Shown: positions 17,272 through 26,179 of the stretch, piece after piece
Position numbering within the stretch: the stretch's first letter is position 1
How the letters are laid out: each line of letters starts with the position of its first letter
Position numbers and translations under genes: made by a program
The notes under the pieces: generated by a model
The model's database searches: none
Told to the model about the DNA's origin: nothing
Seen by the model: only the letters and a program-made list of their open reading frames with translations
NCBI RefSeq assembly: GCF_030010375.1
Contig: NZ_JASCRY010000001.1
Span: 620,001-684,000, forward strand
Length of the DNA: 64,000 nt
Source: Flavobacterium yafengii
GTDB taxonomy: Bacteria; Bacteroidota; Bacteroidia; Flavobacteriales; Flavobacteriaceae
Direction of reading: 5' to 3'

Positions 17272-18201
17272 ATGAAATTAAAATCAATAGACGAGTTTTA
17301 CCAGGAAATCTCTGGAGACTCTGTTACAGATCCGAGCACATTATTGCCAAAAGGTATCCAAAAAGAAATTGGTCATTTCAATGTTTTTAGTATCAAAGAA
17401 CTTTATGAAAGGCTAAAGGATAAGTCATTTATGACTTATGACCGGAGAGCGTATTATAAAATAAGCTTGATACGAGGAAAAAACAGAGCTGAATATGCAG
17501 ATAAAATAATTGACATTGAAAAGAATGCTCTTTTATTTGCTACGCCCAAAATCCCATATCATTATGTACCACAAGACACGCAGCAATCTGGAAATTTTTG
17601 TGTTTTTACGAGCGAGTTTTTAACAAAAGATAAAAGCGGAATTGTACTTGACGAGCTTCCTATTTTTAAATCAGATGGCGATCCTGTTTTTGAGCTTTCT
17701 GATGAGGATGCAATAGAAATTGATTTGATATTCAAAAAGATACATAAAGAAATCAATTCTGATTATGTGTATAAATACGATTTGATTCGGAATTATGTGG
17801 CGGAGTTAATACACTTTGGACAGAAACTACAACCTGTAACTGCCTTATATTCAAAACACAATTCGGCAGCCAGAGTTTCTTCCTTATTTGTGGAATTACT
17901 CGAAAGACAATTCCCGATAGAGTCGCCTCGTCAACGGTTGGAATTGAAATCTGCCAAAGATTTTGCCGCTCGATTGTCCATTCATGTCAATCATTTGAAT
18001 AAAGTTTTAAAAGAGAATACAGGTAAAACGACTACTGAGTTAATCAGTGACCGATTAATACATGAAGCCAAGATTCTTTTAAAAGAAACCGATTGGAATA
18101 TTTCGGAAATCGCGTATTCACTCGGTTTTGAAGAGTTGGCACATTTTTCTAATTTTTTCAAAAAACAAACAACGTTGACACCTATCGCTTTTCGAGTATA
18201 A
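17272..18201 (+). CDS. AraC-family transcriptional regulator
   Basis: A 309-residue protein from ATG 17272 (MKLKSIDEFYQ). The N-terminal half is a cupin-like ligand-sensing region (about 1-180); the C-terminal 100 residues carry two helix-turn-helix units, with FAARLSIHVNHLNKVLKENTGKTT and the second-helix hallmark ISEIAYSLGFEELAHFSNFFKKQTTLTP. It is probably the local activator of the SDR gene that follows by 101 bases in the same direction; the effector is unknown. Confidence 0.9.
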   Translation: MKLKSIDEFYQEISGDSVTDPSTLLPKGIQKEIGHFNVFSIKELYERLKDKSFMTYDRRAYYKISLIRGKNRAEYADKIIDIEKNALLFATPKIPYHYVPQDTQQSGNFCVFTSEFLTKDKSGIVLDELPIFKSDGDPVFELSDEDAIEIDLIFKKIHKEINSDYVYKYDLIRNYVAELIHFGQKLQPVTALYSKHNSAARVSSLFVELLERQFPIESPRQRLELKSAKDFAARLSIHVNHLNKVLKENTGKTTTELISDRLIHEAKILLKETDWNISEIAYSLGFEELAHFSNFFKKQTTLTPIAFRV

Positions 18202-18302
18202 AGAGATTAATTTGAATTTTGCAAACTCTGGATTGATATTTACAATTGGCAAGCTTTATATCGGAATTAATTTTGTGGTATTAATTTAAAACAATAATAA
18301 AC

Positions 18303-19070
18303 ATGGAGATCAAGAACAATAAAATAGCATTAGTCACCGGAGGAAGCCGCGGATTAGGAAAAGATATGGCTTTGAATCTTGCCAAAAAAGGGCTTGATGT
18401 AATCCTAACGTACAACAGTAAAAAAGACGAAGCGGATGATGTTGTATCCGAAATCGAAAAACTGGGACAAAAAGCAGTAGCCATTCAATTGAATGTTGCT
18501 GATATGAGTAGTTTTGATTTGTTTTTTCAAAATGTTTCAAATGCTTTAAAAAGTACTTTCGGTGCTGATAAAATTGATTTTTTAATCAATAATGCGGGCG
18601 TTGGTCTTCACGAAAGTTTTGCGACAACTACTACAGCTCAATTTGATGATTTGGTTAATATTCAATTCAAAGGACCCTTTTTTCTGACTCAAAAAGCTTT
18701 AGAGGTAATGAATGATGGAGGTGGAATTGTAAATATTTCGTCAGGGTTGACCCGTTTTTCATTTCCGGGATATTCAACTTATGCGAGTATGAAAGGAGCG
18801 ATGGAAACCTTGACTAAATACCAAGCGAAAGAATTGGGCGAAAGAAAAATCAGAGTTAATATAGTGGCTCCGGGTGCTATAGAAACCGATTTTGGTGGCG
18901 GTGCAGTTCGGGATAACGAACAGTTAAACCAATTGATTGCTTCGTTAACGGCTTTAGGAAGAGTAGGTTTGCCCGATGATATTGGAAGCGTTGTGGCCTT
19001 TTTGTGTACAGACGATGCTAAATGGGTAAATGGACAACGCTTAGAAGTTTCGGGAGGAACGAATTTGTAG
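18303..19070 (+). CDS. SDR-family NAD(P)-dependent oxidoreductase
   Basis: A 255-residue classical short-chain dehydrogenase: cofactor motif TGGSRGLG (12-19), NNAG in FLINNAGVG, catalytic Tyr/Lys in YSTYASMKGAM, and the C-terminal VNGQRLEVSGG common to 3-oxoacyl-ACP-reductase-like SDRs. The substrate is not predictable. Its location after an AraC regulator is typical of inducible accessory oxidoreductases. Confidence 0.9.
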   Translation: MEIKNNKIALVTGGSRGLGKDMALNLAKKGLDVILTYNSKKDEADDVVSEIEKLGQKAVAIQLNVADMSSFDLFFQNVSNALKSTFGADKIDFLINNAGVGLHESFATTTTAQFDDLVNIQFKGPFFLTQKALEVMNDGGGIVNISSGLTRFSFPGYSTYASMKGAMETLTKYQAKELGERKIRVNIVAPGAIETDFGGGAVRDNEQLNQLIASLTALGRVGLPDDIGSVVAFLCTDDAKWVNGQRLEVSGGTNL

Positions 19071-19140
19071 TTTTTAAATTGCCTTTTTAGATGTAAAAAA
19101 AATTAAATTTTTATAATAAAAACGCAATTCAATATGATTA

Positions 19141-19180
19141 AAAAAAAGCTTCCAGTCTAGAATAGTCTGGAAGCTTTTTA
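19141..19180. terminator. Bidirectional terminator
   Basis: AAAAAGCTTCCAG pairs with CTGGAAGCTTTTT around an 11-base loop, between the convergent SDR and ACT-like genes. A and T runs on both sides allow termination in either direction. Confidence 0.85.
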
Positions 19181-19199
19181 ATTATAATGAAGTTTTTTA

Positions 19200-19856
19200 T
19201 TAATTTTTTAGATCCTTAATTACTTTGAAAGCCACATCCACTTGTTCTTCGCTCACTAATATGGTGAACTCATTAGAAGTCGAAATTACTTCATTGATGA
19301 TAATTCCTTCCCAAGCCAAACGTTGAAAAATGAAATAGTAAATCCCAGGAACGACAATATTTTCTTTAGGTAATTTTACCGTAATCGAAGCTAGATTGTC
19401 TAGTTTTTGAATCAATTTCTCATTGGCAAAATGCTTGTCAACTAAGTGATTGATGCTATTGCTTACCACAATATTAGTTTCATTTACTCCTCTGGAAGAA
19501 GTGTAAAAAATATCCGGAAAAGCATTGATGTCAGTAATTAAGTCAGCTTGCTTGTTTAATACGGTTTCTGATGCAGCATAAGTATAATCAGTCAAAGCAG
19601 AGCGAACGGTGATTTCCCCAATATTTTTAATGACTTTGTTGATCTTATGATTTAACCTGAAGTCTAATTCTTCTGTTAATCTTTTTAAAGCCATTACAAC
19701 AGCGCCTTGTTTTACTTCTTTCCCAAATTCACTTTCTAATTCGGTCATTATATTTCTGGATAATGACGTTAAATTAATAATTCCAAGTGATAATGCATTC
19801 AACAAGAAAGGCTTTGTTTTGATGTAATTTTCTACAATAGAAGAAACAGTTTTCAT
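19200..19856 (-). CDS. ACT-like domain protein, conserved in Flavobacteria, function unknown
   Basis: The 218-residue protein has an N-terminal helical part (MKTVSSIVENYIKTKPFLLNALSLGIINLTSLSR) and two beta-alpha-beta repeats resembling ACT domains (about 75-140 and 145-215; e.g. LASITVKLPKENIVVPGIYYFIFQRLAWEGIIINEVIST). Such proteins are sometimes labelled aspartate kinase because of the ACT match, but no kinase catalytic region exists here. A regulatory, amino-acid-binding role is an inference. It is monocistronic; TATATTTG and TACATTTG boxes lie upstream on the minus strand at 19950-19957 and 19922-19929. Confidence 0.7.
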   Translation of the reverse strand: MKTVSSIVENYIKTKPFLLNALSLGIINLTSLSRNIMTELESEFGKEVKQGAVVMALKRLTEELDFRLNHKINKVIKNIGEITVRSALTDYTYAASETVLNKQADLITDINAFPDIFYTSSRGVNETNIVVSNSINHLVDKHFANEKLIQKLDNLASITVKLPKENIVVPGIYYFIFQRLAWEGIIINEVISTSNEFTILVSEEQVDVAFKVIKDLKN

Positions 19857-19973
19857 AATTTCTAAGTTTTTTTAGTTAGTTAGATTTGTAAGTTTAGTTA
19901 GGTTGTGTGTTAAAAACATGGCAAATGTAAATAAAAAAACAATTTGTTACAAATATAACAATAAAAAAATCAA

Positions 19974-20333
19974 TTAAAAATGAAAAAAAGCATCGATAAG
20001 GTGCTCAATTACAAAAGATTTACCTTCTTTATGGATCGCTATTATGTCAAAACGGACATCAATATCTAAATTTCTTTCGTTTACAAATGCGTCAACGGCT
20101 TTCACAAGAAGTTGGATTTTTTTTGGTTTTACAAAATCTTGTGGCAAACCAAATTCCAGAGAGGAACGTGTTTTGACTTCGATCACAGCAAGTATATTTT
20201 CTTTTTGGGCGAGAATATCTATTTCGGCTTTTTGAAACGTCCAATTGGTTTCTAAAATAGTGTAGCCGTCTTTCCTTAGAAATTCGACCGCCATTTCTTC
20301 TCCAAGTTTCCCTAGTTCGTTGTGTTCCGCCAT
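19974..20333 (-). CDS. YraN-family endonuclease-like protein
   Basis: A 119-residue UPF0102/YraN protein: HNELGKLGEEMAVEFLRKDGY at the N terminus, then AEIDILAQKENILAVIEVKTRS, which holds the nuclease-type D...ExK residues, and FVKPKKIQLLVKA. The family has a Holliday-junction-resolvase-like fold; its cellular job is unsettled. It is full length. Confidence 0.9.
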   Translation of the reverse strand: MAEHNELGKLGEEMAVEFLRKDGYTILETNWTFQKAEIDILAQKENILAVIEVKTRSSLEFGLPQDFVKPKKIQLLVKAVDAFVNERNLDIDVRFDIIAIHKEGKSFVIEHLIDAFFHF

Positions 20334-20401
20334 TGAAAAATTTTGTTTTAAGTTTAAGGTTTCAAGTTTTTAAACTTCTGCAATCAAAAATAAAATTGCC
20401 T

Positions 20402-21403
20402 TTATTCAAAAACCAGCGTACTGCATTTTTCATTGACATTGATAGTCACAGTGTTTCCTAAAATTAAGGCTCTATTGTCTTGAATATGACCAGCAGGAAA
20501 ATTATATAAGATAGGAATATTGTATGTTTTGGTAACATCCTCGATAATTTCTATGGCGTTTTTCCCCCATGGAATATCATTATCCTTCATTTTTGTCATG
20601 GAACCCACAACAATTCCTTTGATGCTTTCCAGACAACCATTTCGTTTTAAATTCATCATCATGCGGTCAATATGATACAAATATTCATCTAAATCTTCTA
20701 TAAACAAGATTTTATTAGAACAATCAATCGCGGATGGTGAACCAAATAAGCTGTATAGAATGGATAAATTTCCACCCACTAATTCTCCGGTAGCTTTTCC
20801 GGGTCTGTTCATTAAGAAAGTATCTATTTCGTAAGACAGTTTTTCGCCAAATAAAGCAATTCGCATGGTCTCGATAGCCTCTGGAGTAGCTCTAGGAGCG
20901 GTTATCGGCATGATTCCGTGAATGGATTTGTAACCCATTGTATTCAAATGATTGTGCAAAACGGTCACATCACTGAATCCAACAATCCATTTCGGATTTT
21001 TCTCGAACGCAGTAAAATCCAATAAATCAATCATTCGCACGGTTCCATATCCGCCTTTTACGCACCAAATGGCTTTTATATTTGGATTGTCCAGTTGCTG
21101 CTGAAAATCGGCAGCGCGTTGTTCGTCAGTTCCGGCTAATTGATCGTTGTCTAAACCTATGGTGCTGCCAATGACAACTTCCAGTCCCCAACTGTGCAAC
21201 AAGTCGATAGCGGGTTTCAGGTTGTCATCTATATTTTTTCTGGCTGTTGCCAAAATTGCTACGGTATCTCCTTTTTGTAAACTTGGTGGTGTAATCATTT
21301 TGTATTGGGCTTGACTGTTGAAAGATTGTAAAACAAAAATAAGGAATAGAAATTTATATAAAACAGGATGGCGTAGTGTAAAAGTAAATCGGTTTGCATT
21401 CAT
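20402..21403 (-). CDS. LD-carboxypeptidase (S66 family), exported
   Basis: The 333-residue protein has a long basic/hydrophobic N terminus with a cleavable signal near residues 1-32 (ends SQAQ). The S66 nucleophile is the Ser of VGFSDVTVLHNHL, with LFIEDLDEYLYHIDRM and FPAGH providing the Glu and His of the Ser-Glu-His triad. These enzymes remove the terminal D-alanine from murein tetrapeptides during recycling. LdcA of E. coli is cytosolic, but Bacteroidota members are often exported. A TATCTTTG box lies upstream (minus strand, 21458-21465). Confidence 0.9.
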   Translation of the reverse strand: MNANRFTFTLRHPVLYKFLFLIFVLQSFNSQAQYKMITPPSLQKGDTVAILATARKNIDDNLKPAIDLLHSWGLEVVIGSTIGLDNDQLAGTDEQRAADFQQQLDNPNIKAIWCVKGGYGTVRMIDLLDFTAFEKNPKWIVGFSDVTVLHNHLNTMGYKSIHGIMPITAPRATPEAIETMRIALFGEKLSYEIDTFLMNRPGKATGELVGGNLSILYSLFGSPSAIDCSNKILFIEDLDEYLYHIDRMMMNLKRNGCLESIKGIVVGSMTKMKDNDIPWGKNAIEIIEDVTKTYNIPILYNFPAGHIQDNRALILGNTVTINVNEKCSTLVFE

Positions 21404-21558
21404 GTTTTATTGTTTTTCTAAAATATTTGAAATCCTGGAGTCTTTGTAAGACAAAAACAAAGATAGACAATTAGAAAATAATTTTAAGTTCACGCTCAAA
21501 TGACTATTTTTACAATAACCAGATTCAAAAAAGGAATCTAATCAACGACTGGTAATAA

Positions 21559-22677
21559 ATGATACTTATGAGAATTACGCACTGGATTCCTATTCTTTTT
21601 TTATTTTTTCCAATAGTAAAATCTACTGCACAACAGAAAAAATATGTCATTCATACCGTTGCGTTTTATAATTTCGAAAACCTTTTTGACACCATAAATG
21701 ATCCAGATACTTTTGATGAAGAATGGACGCCAACAGGTTTGCAACGCTGGACATTTGATAAATACGAAAAGAAATTGGGGAATTTAGCCCGCGTTTTATC
21801 TGAAATTGGTTCAGCTGAAAATACCGATTCACCCACATTTATTGGCGGTTGTGAAATAGAAAATAGAGGCGTTTTAGAAGATTTAGTCAAGCAACCCAAA
21901 TTAATCGAGAAAGACTACGGCATCATCCATTTTGATTCGCCTGACAAAAGAGGAATTGATGTGGCGCTGTTGTATCAAAAAAAGAAATTTCAACCCACGA
22001 GTTACAGCAATATTCCGTTATACATTTATAAAGAAAGCGGAAATACGAATGAAAGTTCCAAAGCCAGTTTCGAAGAAAAAACAGATGATGAATTGCAAAT
22101 AAGCACCAAAAATTATCGGGTTTATACACGAGATCAATTGTTGGTAACCGGATTTTTGGACGGCGAAGAAATCAATATTATTGTCAATCATTGGCCATCT
22201 CGTTCTGGCGGAGAGAAAAAATCAAGTCCGTTTCGGGAAGCCGCCGGAGCATTAAACCGAAAAATAATAGACTCTTTGCAACGCATAAATCCAAATGCAA
22301 AAGTGATTACTTTGGGCGATTTAAATGACGGTCCGTATAATAAAAGTGTCAAAATTGGGCTTGGCGCCAAAGCCAAAAAGGCAGAAGTACTTCCTTTTGG
22401 GATTTACAATCCATTCGAAGAAATGGCCAAAAAAGGATTTGGAACCATCGCATTTCGGGATGCATGGGATGTTTTTGACCAAATAATTGTTTCCGAAACC
22501 TTATTACAATCGGATTATTCGAGCTTTCGATATTGGAAAGCAGGAATTTATAATAAGTCATTTTTGATACAAACCAGCGGACAATATAAAGGGTATCCGT
22601 TGCGACATTCTAACACCGAAATAGGGTTTAGCGACCATTTTCCAGTGTATATTTATTTGATTAAGGAAAAAAAATAA
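21559..22677 (+). CDS. Endonuclease/exonuclease/phosphatase family protein, exported
   Basis: A 372-residue EEP-fold protein with a signal peptide (IPILFLFFPIVKSTAQQ). The motifs AFYNFENLFD, GGCEIENRG (metal-binding Glu), NIIVNHWPSR, LGDLNDGP (catalytic D-x-N) and the final SDHFPVY match the family in order. It may hydrolyse extracellular nucleic acid or phosphodiesters; the exact substrate is not predictable. Translation may start at 21559 or at the ATG at 21568. Confidence 0.87.
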   Translation: MILMRITHWIPILFLFFPIVKSTAQQKKYVIHTVAFYNFENLFDTINDPDTFDEEWTPTGLQRWTFDKYEKKLGNLARVLSEIGSAENTDSPTFIGGCEIENRGVLEDLVKQPKLIEKDYGIIHFDSPDKRGIDVALLYQKKKFQPTSYSNIPLYIYKESGNTNESSKASFEEKTDDELQISTKNYRVYTRDQLLVTGFLDGEEINIIVNHWPSRSGGEKKSSPFREAAGALNRKIIDSLQRINPNAKVITLGDLNDGPYNKSVKIGLGAKAKKAEVLPFGIYNPFEEMAKKGFGTIAFRDAWDVFDQIIVSETLLQSDYSSFRYWKAGIYNKSFLIQTSGQYKGYPLRHSNTEIGFSDHFPVYIYLIKEKK

Positions 22678-22717
22678 CGATTTATTATTTCATAACTTTA
22701 CATTTAAAATAAAAATC

Positions 22718-23257
22718 ATGGCAATTGCAAAACCTTTCAACCTCAATAAATGGATTGACGAAAACCGTCATCTGCTCAAACCGCCTGTTGGCAATAGAAA
22801 CTTATACAGGGAATCCGGTGATTATATCGTTATGATTGTTGCGGGTCCAAACGCCCGAAAAGACTATCATTACAATGAAACCGAAGAGTTGTTTTACCAA
22901 CTTGAAGGCTCCATCAAAGTTATTATTCAAGAAGATGGCGAGCGTAAGGAAATGGAATTGCATGCCGGTGATATGTACCTTCATCCTGCTAAAATTCCCC
23001 ATTCTCCTGTGCGTTCCGAAGGTTCTATAGGACTTGTCATCGAACGAAAAAGAGTTGGAAAAGGATATACAGATGGTTTATTGTGGTTTTGCGATAATTG
23101 CAATCATAAACTGCACGAAGTCTATTTTGAACTGCATAATATTGAGAAAGATTTCTTGCCTCATTTTGAACATTTCTATAATTCAGAACATTTGAGAACC
23201 TGCGAAAAATGTGGAACCATTATGGAAACCGACCCTAGATTTATTGCAAAAAAATAA
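22718..23257 (+). CDS. 3-hydroxyanthranilate 3,4-dioxygenase
   Basis: A 179-residue cupin with iron ligands H51, E57 and H95 (KDYHYNETEELFYQLEG, KIPHSPV) and the substrate-binding Arg in NARKDYH (R47). The C-terminal rubredoxin-like site has all four cysteines: C125, C128, C162 and C165. The enzyme opens the ring of 3-hydroxyanthranilate in the kynurenine route to quinolinate/NAD or in tryptophan breakdown. No other kynurenine gene lies in the window. Confidence 0.94.
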   Translation: MAIAKPFNLNKWIDENRHLLKPPVGNRNLYRESGDYIVMIVAGPNARKDYHYNETEELFYQLEGSIKVIIQEDGERKEMELHAGDMYLHPAKIPHSPVRSEGSIGLVIERKRVGKGYTDGLLWFCDNCNHKLHEVYFELHNIEKDFLPHFEHFYNSEHLRTCEKCGTIMETDPRFIAKK

Positions 23258-23276
23258 TTTAATGCTGAATTTATTT

Positions 23277-23370
23277 CAGTATCAGGAGCTAATCCCGCTA
23301 TACGTTCTATCTTTTGTGGTCTCGTAAAAAAAACGAGACACAAAAGGATGCCACTTCTATCGGGGCTAAA
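23277..23370. repeat. Structured intergenic repeat of a type seen across Flavobacterium genomes
   Basis: The element reads TATCAGGAGCTAATCCCGC at one end and CCACTTCTATCGGGGCTA at the other, with a central hairpin: CTTTTGTGGTCTCGT (23311-23325) pairs with 23333-23346, interrupted by one bulge. From memory, similar AGGAGCT-CCCGCTAT ... TATCGGGGCTA elements are frequent between genes in Flavobacterium. No protein is encoded. Mobile or RNA-level roles are open. Confidence 0.6.
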
Positions 23371-23418
23371 AAGCGTAAAATATAAAGTAGCAATGTTTAG
23401 TTTTTCACGTTAAATCAA

Positions 23419-23426
23419 TATATTTG
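23419..23426 (+). promoter_or_regulatory. Candidate -7 box for the ALDH7 gene
   Basis: TATATTTG matches TAnnTTTG and lies 37 bases before the ATG at 23463. Confidence 0.5.
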
Positions 23427-23462
23427 TAAAAAAATATAACAATTTTTAATAAAAAAGTTACA

Positions 23463-25010
23463 ATGATAACAATAGCAGATCAATTCGGAATCAAAGAAGC
23501 CCTTAAGCAATTAGGGATTGAGGAGATAAATGAAGGAACATCAACTGGAGCAGCTAATTTTGCCAACGGAAAAATCATCGAAAGTTATTCGCCAGCAGAT
23601 GGGACTTTAATTGGAAAAGTAAAAACGTCTTCTAAAGAAGATTATGAAAAAGCGATGCAACAAGCTTCTGAAGCGTTTTTAGAATGGCGTATGGTTCCAG
23701 CTCCTAAAAGAGGTGATATCGTTCGTCAGATGGGAGATGAATTAAGAAAATTCAAAGAGCCTCTTGGAAAATTGGTTTCTTATGAAATGGGGAAAAGTCT
23801 TCAAGAAGGATATGGTGAAGTGCAGGAAATGATTGATATCTGTGATTTTGCGGTGGGTTTATCCCGTCAATTGTACGGATTAACCATGCACTCTGAAAGG
23901 CCTTTGCACAGAATGTATGAGCAATACCATCCAATAGGAACAGTTGGAATCATTTCGGCGTTTAACTTTCCGGTAGCAGTTTGGAGTTGGAACGCAATGA
24001 TTGCTTGGGTTTGTGGTGATGTTGCGATTTGGAAACCAAGTTCAAAAGTACCTTTATGTGGAGTGGCTTGTCAAAATATTATTAAAACAGTTTTAAAAAG
24101 AAATAACGTTCCCGAAGGCGTTAGTTGTTTAGTAACAGGAAACGAATCAGGAGATTTAATCAATAATGACAAAAGAATTTCGTTGGTTTCTTTTACAGGA
24201 TCAACTAGAATAGGACGTCACGTATCAAAAACCGTAGCAGAACGTTTTGGAAATACCATACTTGAATTAGGAGGAAACAATGCGATTATCGTTTCGGAAC
24301 ATGCTGATATCAGTATGGTATTGGTTGGAGCCGTTTTTGGAGCGGTAGGAACAGCAGGACAACGTTGCACATCGACCAGACGTTTAATCATTCACGAAAG
24401 TGTGTATGACAAAACCATCAGCGTATTGAAAAACGCGTATGGTCAATTGCAAATTGGAAATCCATTAGACGAAAATAATCACGTTGGGCCGCTTATCGAT
24501 AAAGGAGCTGTTCAGGATTATTTGGATGCGATTGAAAGTGCCAAAAAAGAAGGTGGAAAAATCATCGTTGAAGGCGGATTGGTTGAAGGCGAAGGATATG
24601 AAAGTGGTTGTTATGTAAGACCATGTATCATTGAAGCTGAGAATCATTTTGACATCGTTCAAACAGAAACTTTTGCCCCTATTTTATATGTAATGAAATA
24701 CAGCACAATTGAAGAAGCGATTGCATTGCAAAACGGGGTTCCACAAGGACTTTCTTCTTCTATTTTTACAAACAGCATGAGAGAAATGGAATTGTTCCTT
24801 TCGCAATCGGGTTCTGATTGTGGAATTGCCAACGTAAATATTGGTACTTCCGGAGCAGAAATTGGTGGTGCTTTTGGTGGTGAAAAAGAAACCGGTGGCG
24901 GACGTGAATCTGGTTCTGATGCTTGGAAAGCTTATATGAGAAGACAAACCAATACCATCAATTACGGAACCCAATTGCCATTGGCACAAGGAATCAAATT
25001 TGATTTGTAG
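23463..25010 (+). CDS. ALDH7-family aldehyde dehydrogenase (probable piperideine-6-carboxylate / aminoadipate semialdehyde dehydrogenase)
   Basis: A 515-residue aldehyde dehydrogenase with E268 in ELGGNN and nucleophile C302 in GQRCTS. The C-terminal GGEKETGGGRESGSDAWKAYMRR and LPLAQGIKF are hallmarks of the antiquitin (ALDH7) branch, which oxidises the lysine-breakdown aldehyde alpha-aminoadipate semialdehyde. Bacterial members are known as piperideine-6-carboxylate dehydrogenases. Full length. Its last codons are duplicated 1890 bases downstream, behind the kinase/HIRAN module, and its terminator follows the stop at 25038. Confidence 0.92.
   Translation: MITIADQFGIKEALKQLGIEEINEGTSTGAANFANGKIIESYSPADGTLIGKVKTSSKEDYEKAMQQASEAFLEWRMVPAPKRGDIVRQMGDELRKFKEPLGKLVSYEMGKSLQEGYGEVQEMIDICDFAVGLSRQLYGLTMHSERPLHRMYEQYHPIGTVGIISAFNFPVAVWSWNAMIAWVCGDVAIWKPSSKVPLCGVACQNIIKTVLKRNNVPEGVSCLVTGNESGDLINNDKRISLVSFTGSTRIGRHVSKTVAERFGNTILELGGNNAIIVSEHADISMVLVGAVFGAVGTAGQRCTSTRRLIIHESVYDKTISVLKNAYGQLQIGNPLDENNHVGPLIDKGAVQDYLDAIESAKKEGGKIIVEGGLVEGEGYESGCYVRPCIIEAENHFDIVQTETFAPILYVMKYSTIEEAIALQNGVPQGLSSSIFTNSMREMELFLSQSGSDCGIANVNIGTSGAEIGGAFGGEKETGGGRESGSDAWKAYMRRQTNTINYGTQLPLAQGIKFDL
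24975..25010 (+). repeat. Direct repeat, proximal copy (ALDH7 3' end)
   Basis: The last 36 bases of the ALDH7 gene, ending at its TAG, encode the canonical C terminus LPLAQGIKFDL. They match 26865-26900 at 33 of 36 positions. Similarity starts inside the codon for the Leu before Pro and stops at the stop codon. Confidence 0.9.
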
Positions 25011-25037
25011 TAATTAGATAACAATAAATTTATATTT

Positions 25038-25072
25038 AAACGCTTTGTCTTATTTAGATAAAGCGTTTTTTT
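25038..25072 (+). terminator. Terminator behind the ALDH7 gene
   Basis: AAACGCTTT (25038-25046) pairs with AAAGCGTTT (25060-25068), followed by a run of seven T. It separates ALDH7 from the kinase gene at 25097. Confidence 0.8.
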
Positions 25073-25096
25073 ATAAATTAGACAAAAAAACTATTA

Positions 25097-26179
25097 ATGG
25101 CCAATTTAGGAGCAACATTTACAGATATTTCAGGTTGGCATAAAAATGTTCATTATAGTACTGGAGGTACTCGAAGTAAATATATTGCTTTGCACCCCGA
25201 CACAAATGAAGAGTATTTTTTTAAAGGATCAAAAGAAACACCTCAAGGAGAAATTCGCTATCCAACAGAATTTTGGTCTGAAATTATTTCTTCTAAAATT
25301 GGTCAATTTTTAGGTTTTCCAATGTTAGATTATAACATTGCTTATGATAGTAAACACAAACAAAAAATCGGATGTCTTTCAAAATCCATGGTTTTTGGTG
25401 CTAAAAATAAATTGACAGAAGGAAAAACTTATTTAACGGGATTTAATGCCCAATATAATCCAGATATAGATAAAAAGGACTATACTTTTCAATTTATTTG
25501 TAATGCTTTAAAAAGTTTTTCTTTAGATGAATATATCAAAAATATTGTAGAAATTATTGTCTTCGATAGTATCATTGGAAATTCAGATAGGCACCAAGAG
25601 AATTGGGGTATAATAACAAGACATAAAATAATACATGAAAAAAAACTTGAAAAAGAAATTATTTCTAAAGTAGAAGAGCGAAGTTTCTATAGAAAAATAA
25701 GAAGATTAACTCGAAAGTTTTTTACTGATGAAAATATCAAATCTGAAAGTGTAATAAATAACCCAAATTTTATTGTAAAATTCGAAGTTAAGCATCAATT
25801 AGCCCCAATTTATGATAGCGGTTGTTGTCTTGGAAGAGAACATTTAGATGATAGAGTTATAAAAATGCTTGACGATTCTCAAATGATAGAAGCATATGTA
25901 AGAAAAGGTGAATCTGAGATTCATTGGGAAGGGAATGCTAAAAAAAGAAAGCATTTTGAACTTATAGAACTGTTGTTAGAACACTACCCAACTGAAACGA
26001 AAAGGTTTATTGGTAGAGTTAATGAGAAATATAACTCCGATGCAATAAAAGAGATAATTGAGAATATTGATATAAATATTCCAACGTATTTAATTAACTT
26101 TAAATTATCGGAAACTAGAAAACAATTGATGTTTAAATTGGTAACTTTGCGCATTGAAAAATTAATCCAATATTTATGA
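25097..26179 (+). CDS. HipA-like protein kinase
   Basis: A 360-residue HipA-fold kinase. Visible parts: a glycine-rich loop STGGTRSK at 21-28, nucleotide-binding Lys K43 in YFFKGSK, a helix with E58 (TEFWSEIISSKIGQFLG), the catalytic loop DSIIGNSDRHQENWG (D164, N169) and the metal-binding Asp D240 in APIYDSG. About 60 mostly basic residues (172-232) are inserted between the catalytic loop and D240. The usual HipA N-terminal subdomain is missing. HipA kinases phosphorylate aminoacyl-tRNA synthetases or other targets and act as toxins. The downstream gene starts inside its stop codon (ATGA overlap). The coding sequence looks clearly richer in A/T than its neighbours, suggesting transfer. No HipB-type repressor gene is adjacent. 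Kinase assignment is strong; toxin function is inferred. Confidence 0.85.
   Translation: MANLGATFTDISGWHKNVHYSTGGTRSKYIALHPDTNEEYFFKGSKETPQGEIRYPTEFWSEIISSKIGQFLGFPMLDYNIAYDSKHKQKIGCLSKSMVFGAKNKLTEGKTYLTGFNAQYNPDIDKKDYTFQFICNALKSFSLDEYIKNIVEIIVFDSIIGNSDRHQENWGIITRHKIIHEKKLEKEIISKVEERSFYRKIRRLTRKFFTDENIKSESVINNPNFIVKFEVKHQLAPIYDSGCCLGREHLDDRVIKMLDDSQMIEAYVRKGESEIHWEGNAKKRKHFELIELLLEHYPTETKRFIGRVNEKYNSDAIKEIIENIDINIPTYLINFKLSETRKQLMFKLVTLRIEKLIQYL

Noticed and set aside
19200..19856. Aspartate kinase
   Set aside because: Only ACT-like repeats are seen; the amino-acid kinase catalytic domain is absent and the protein is too short.
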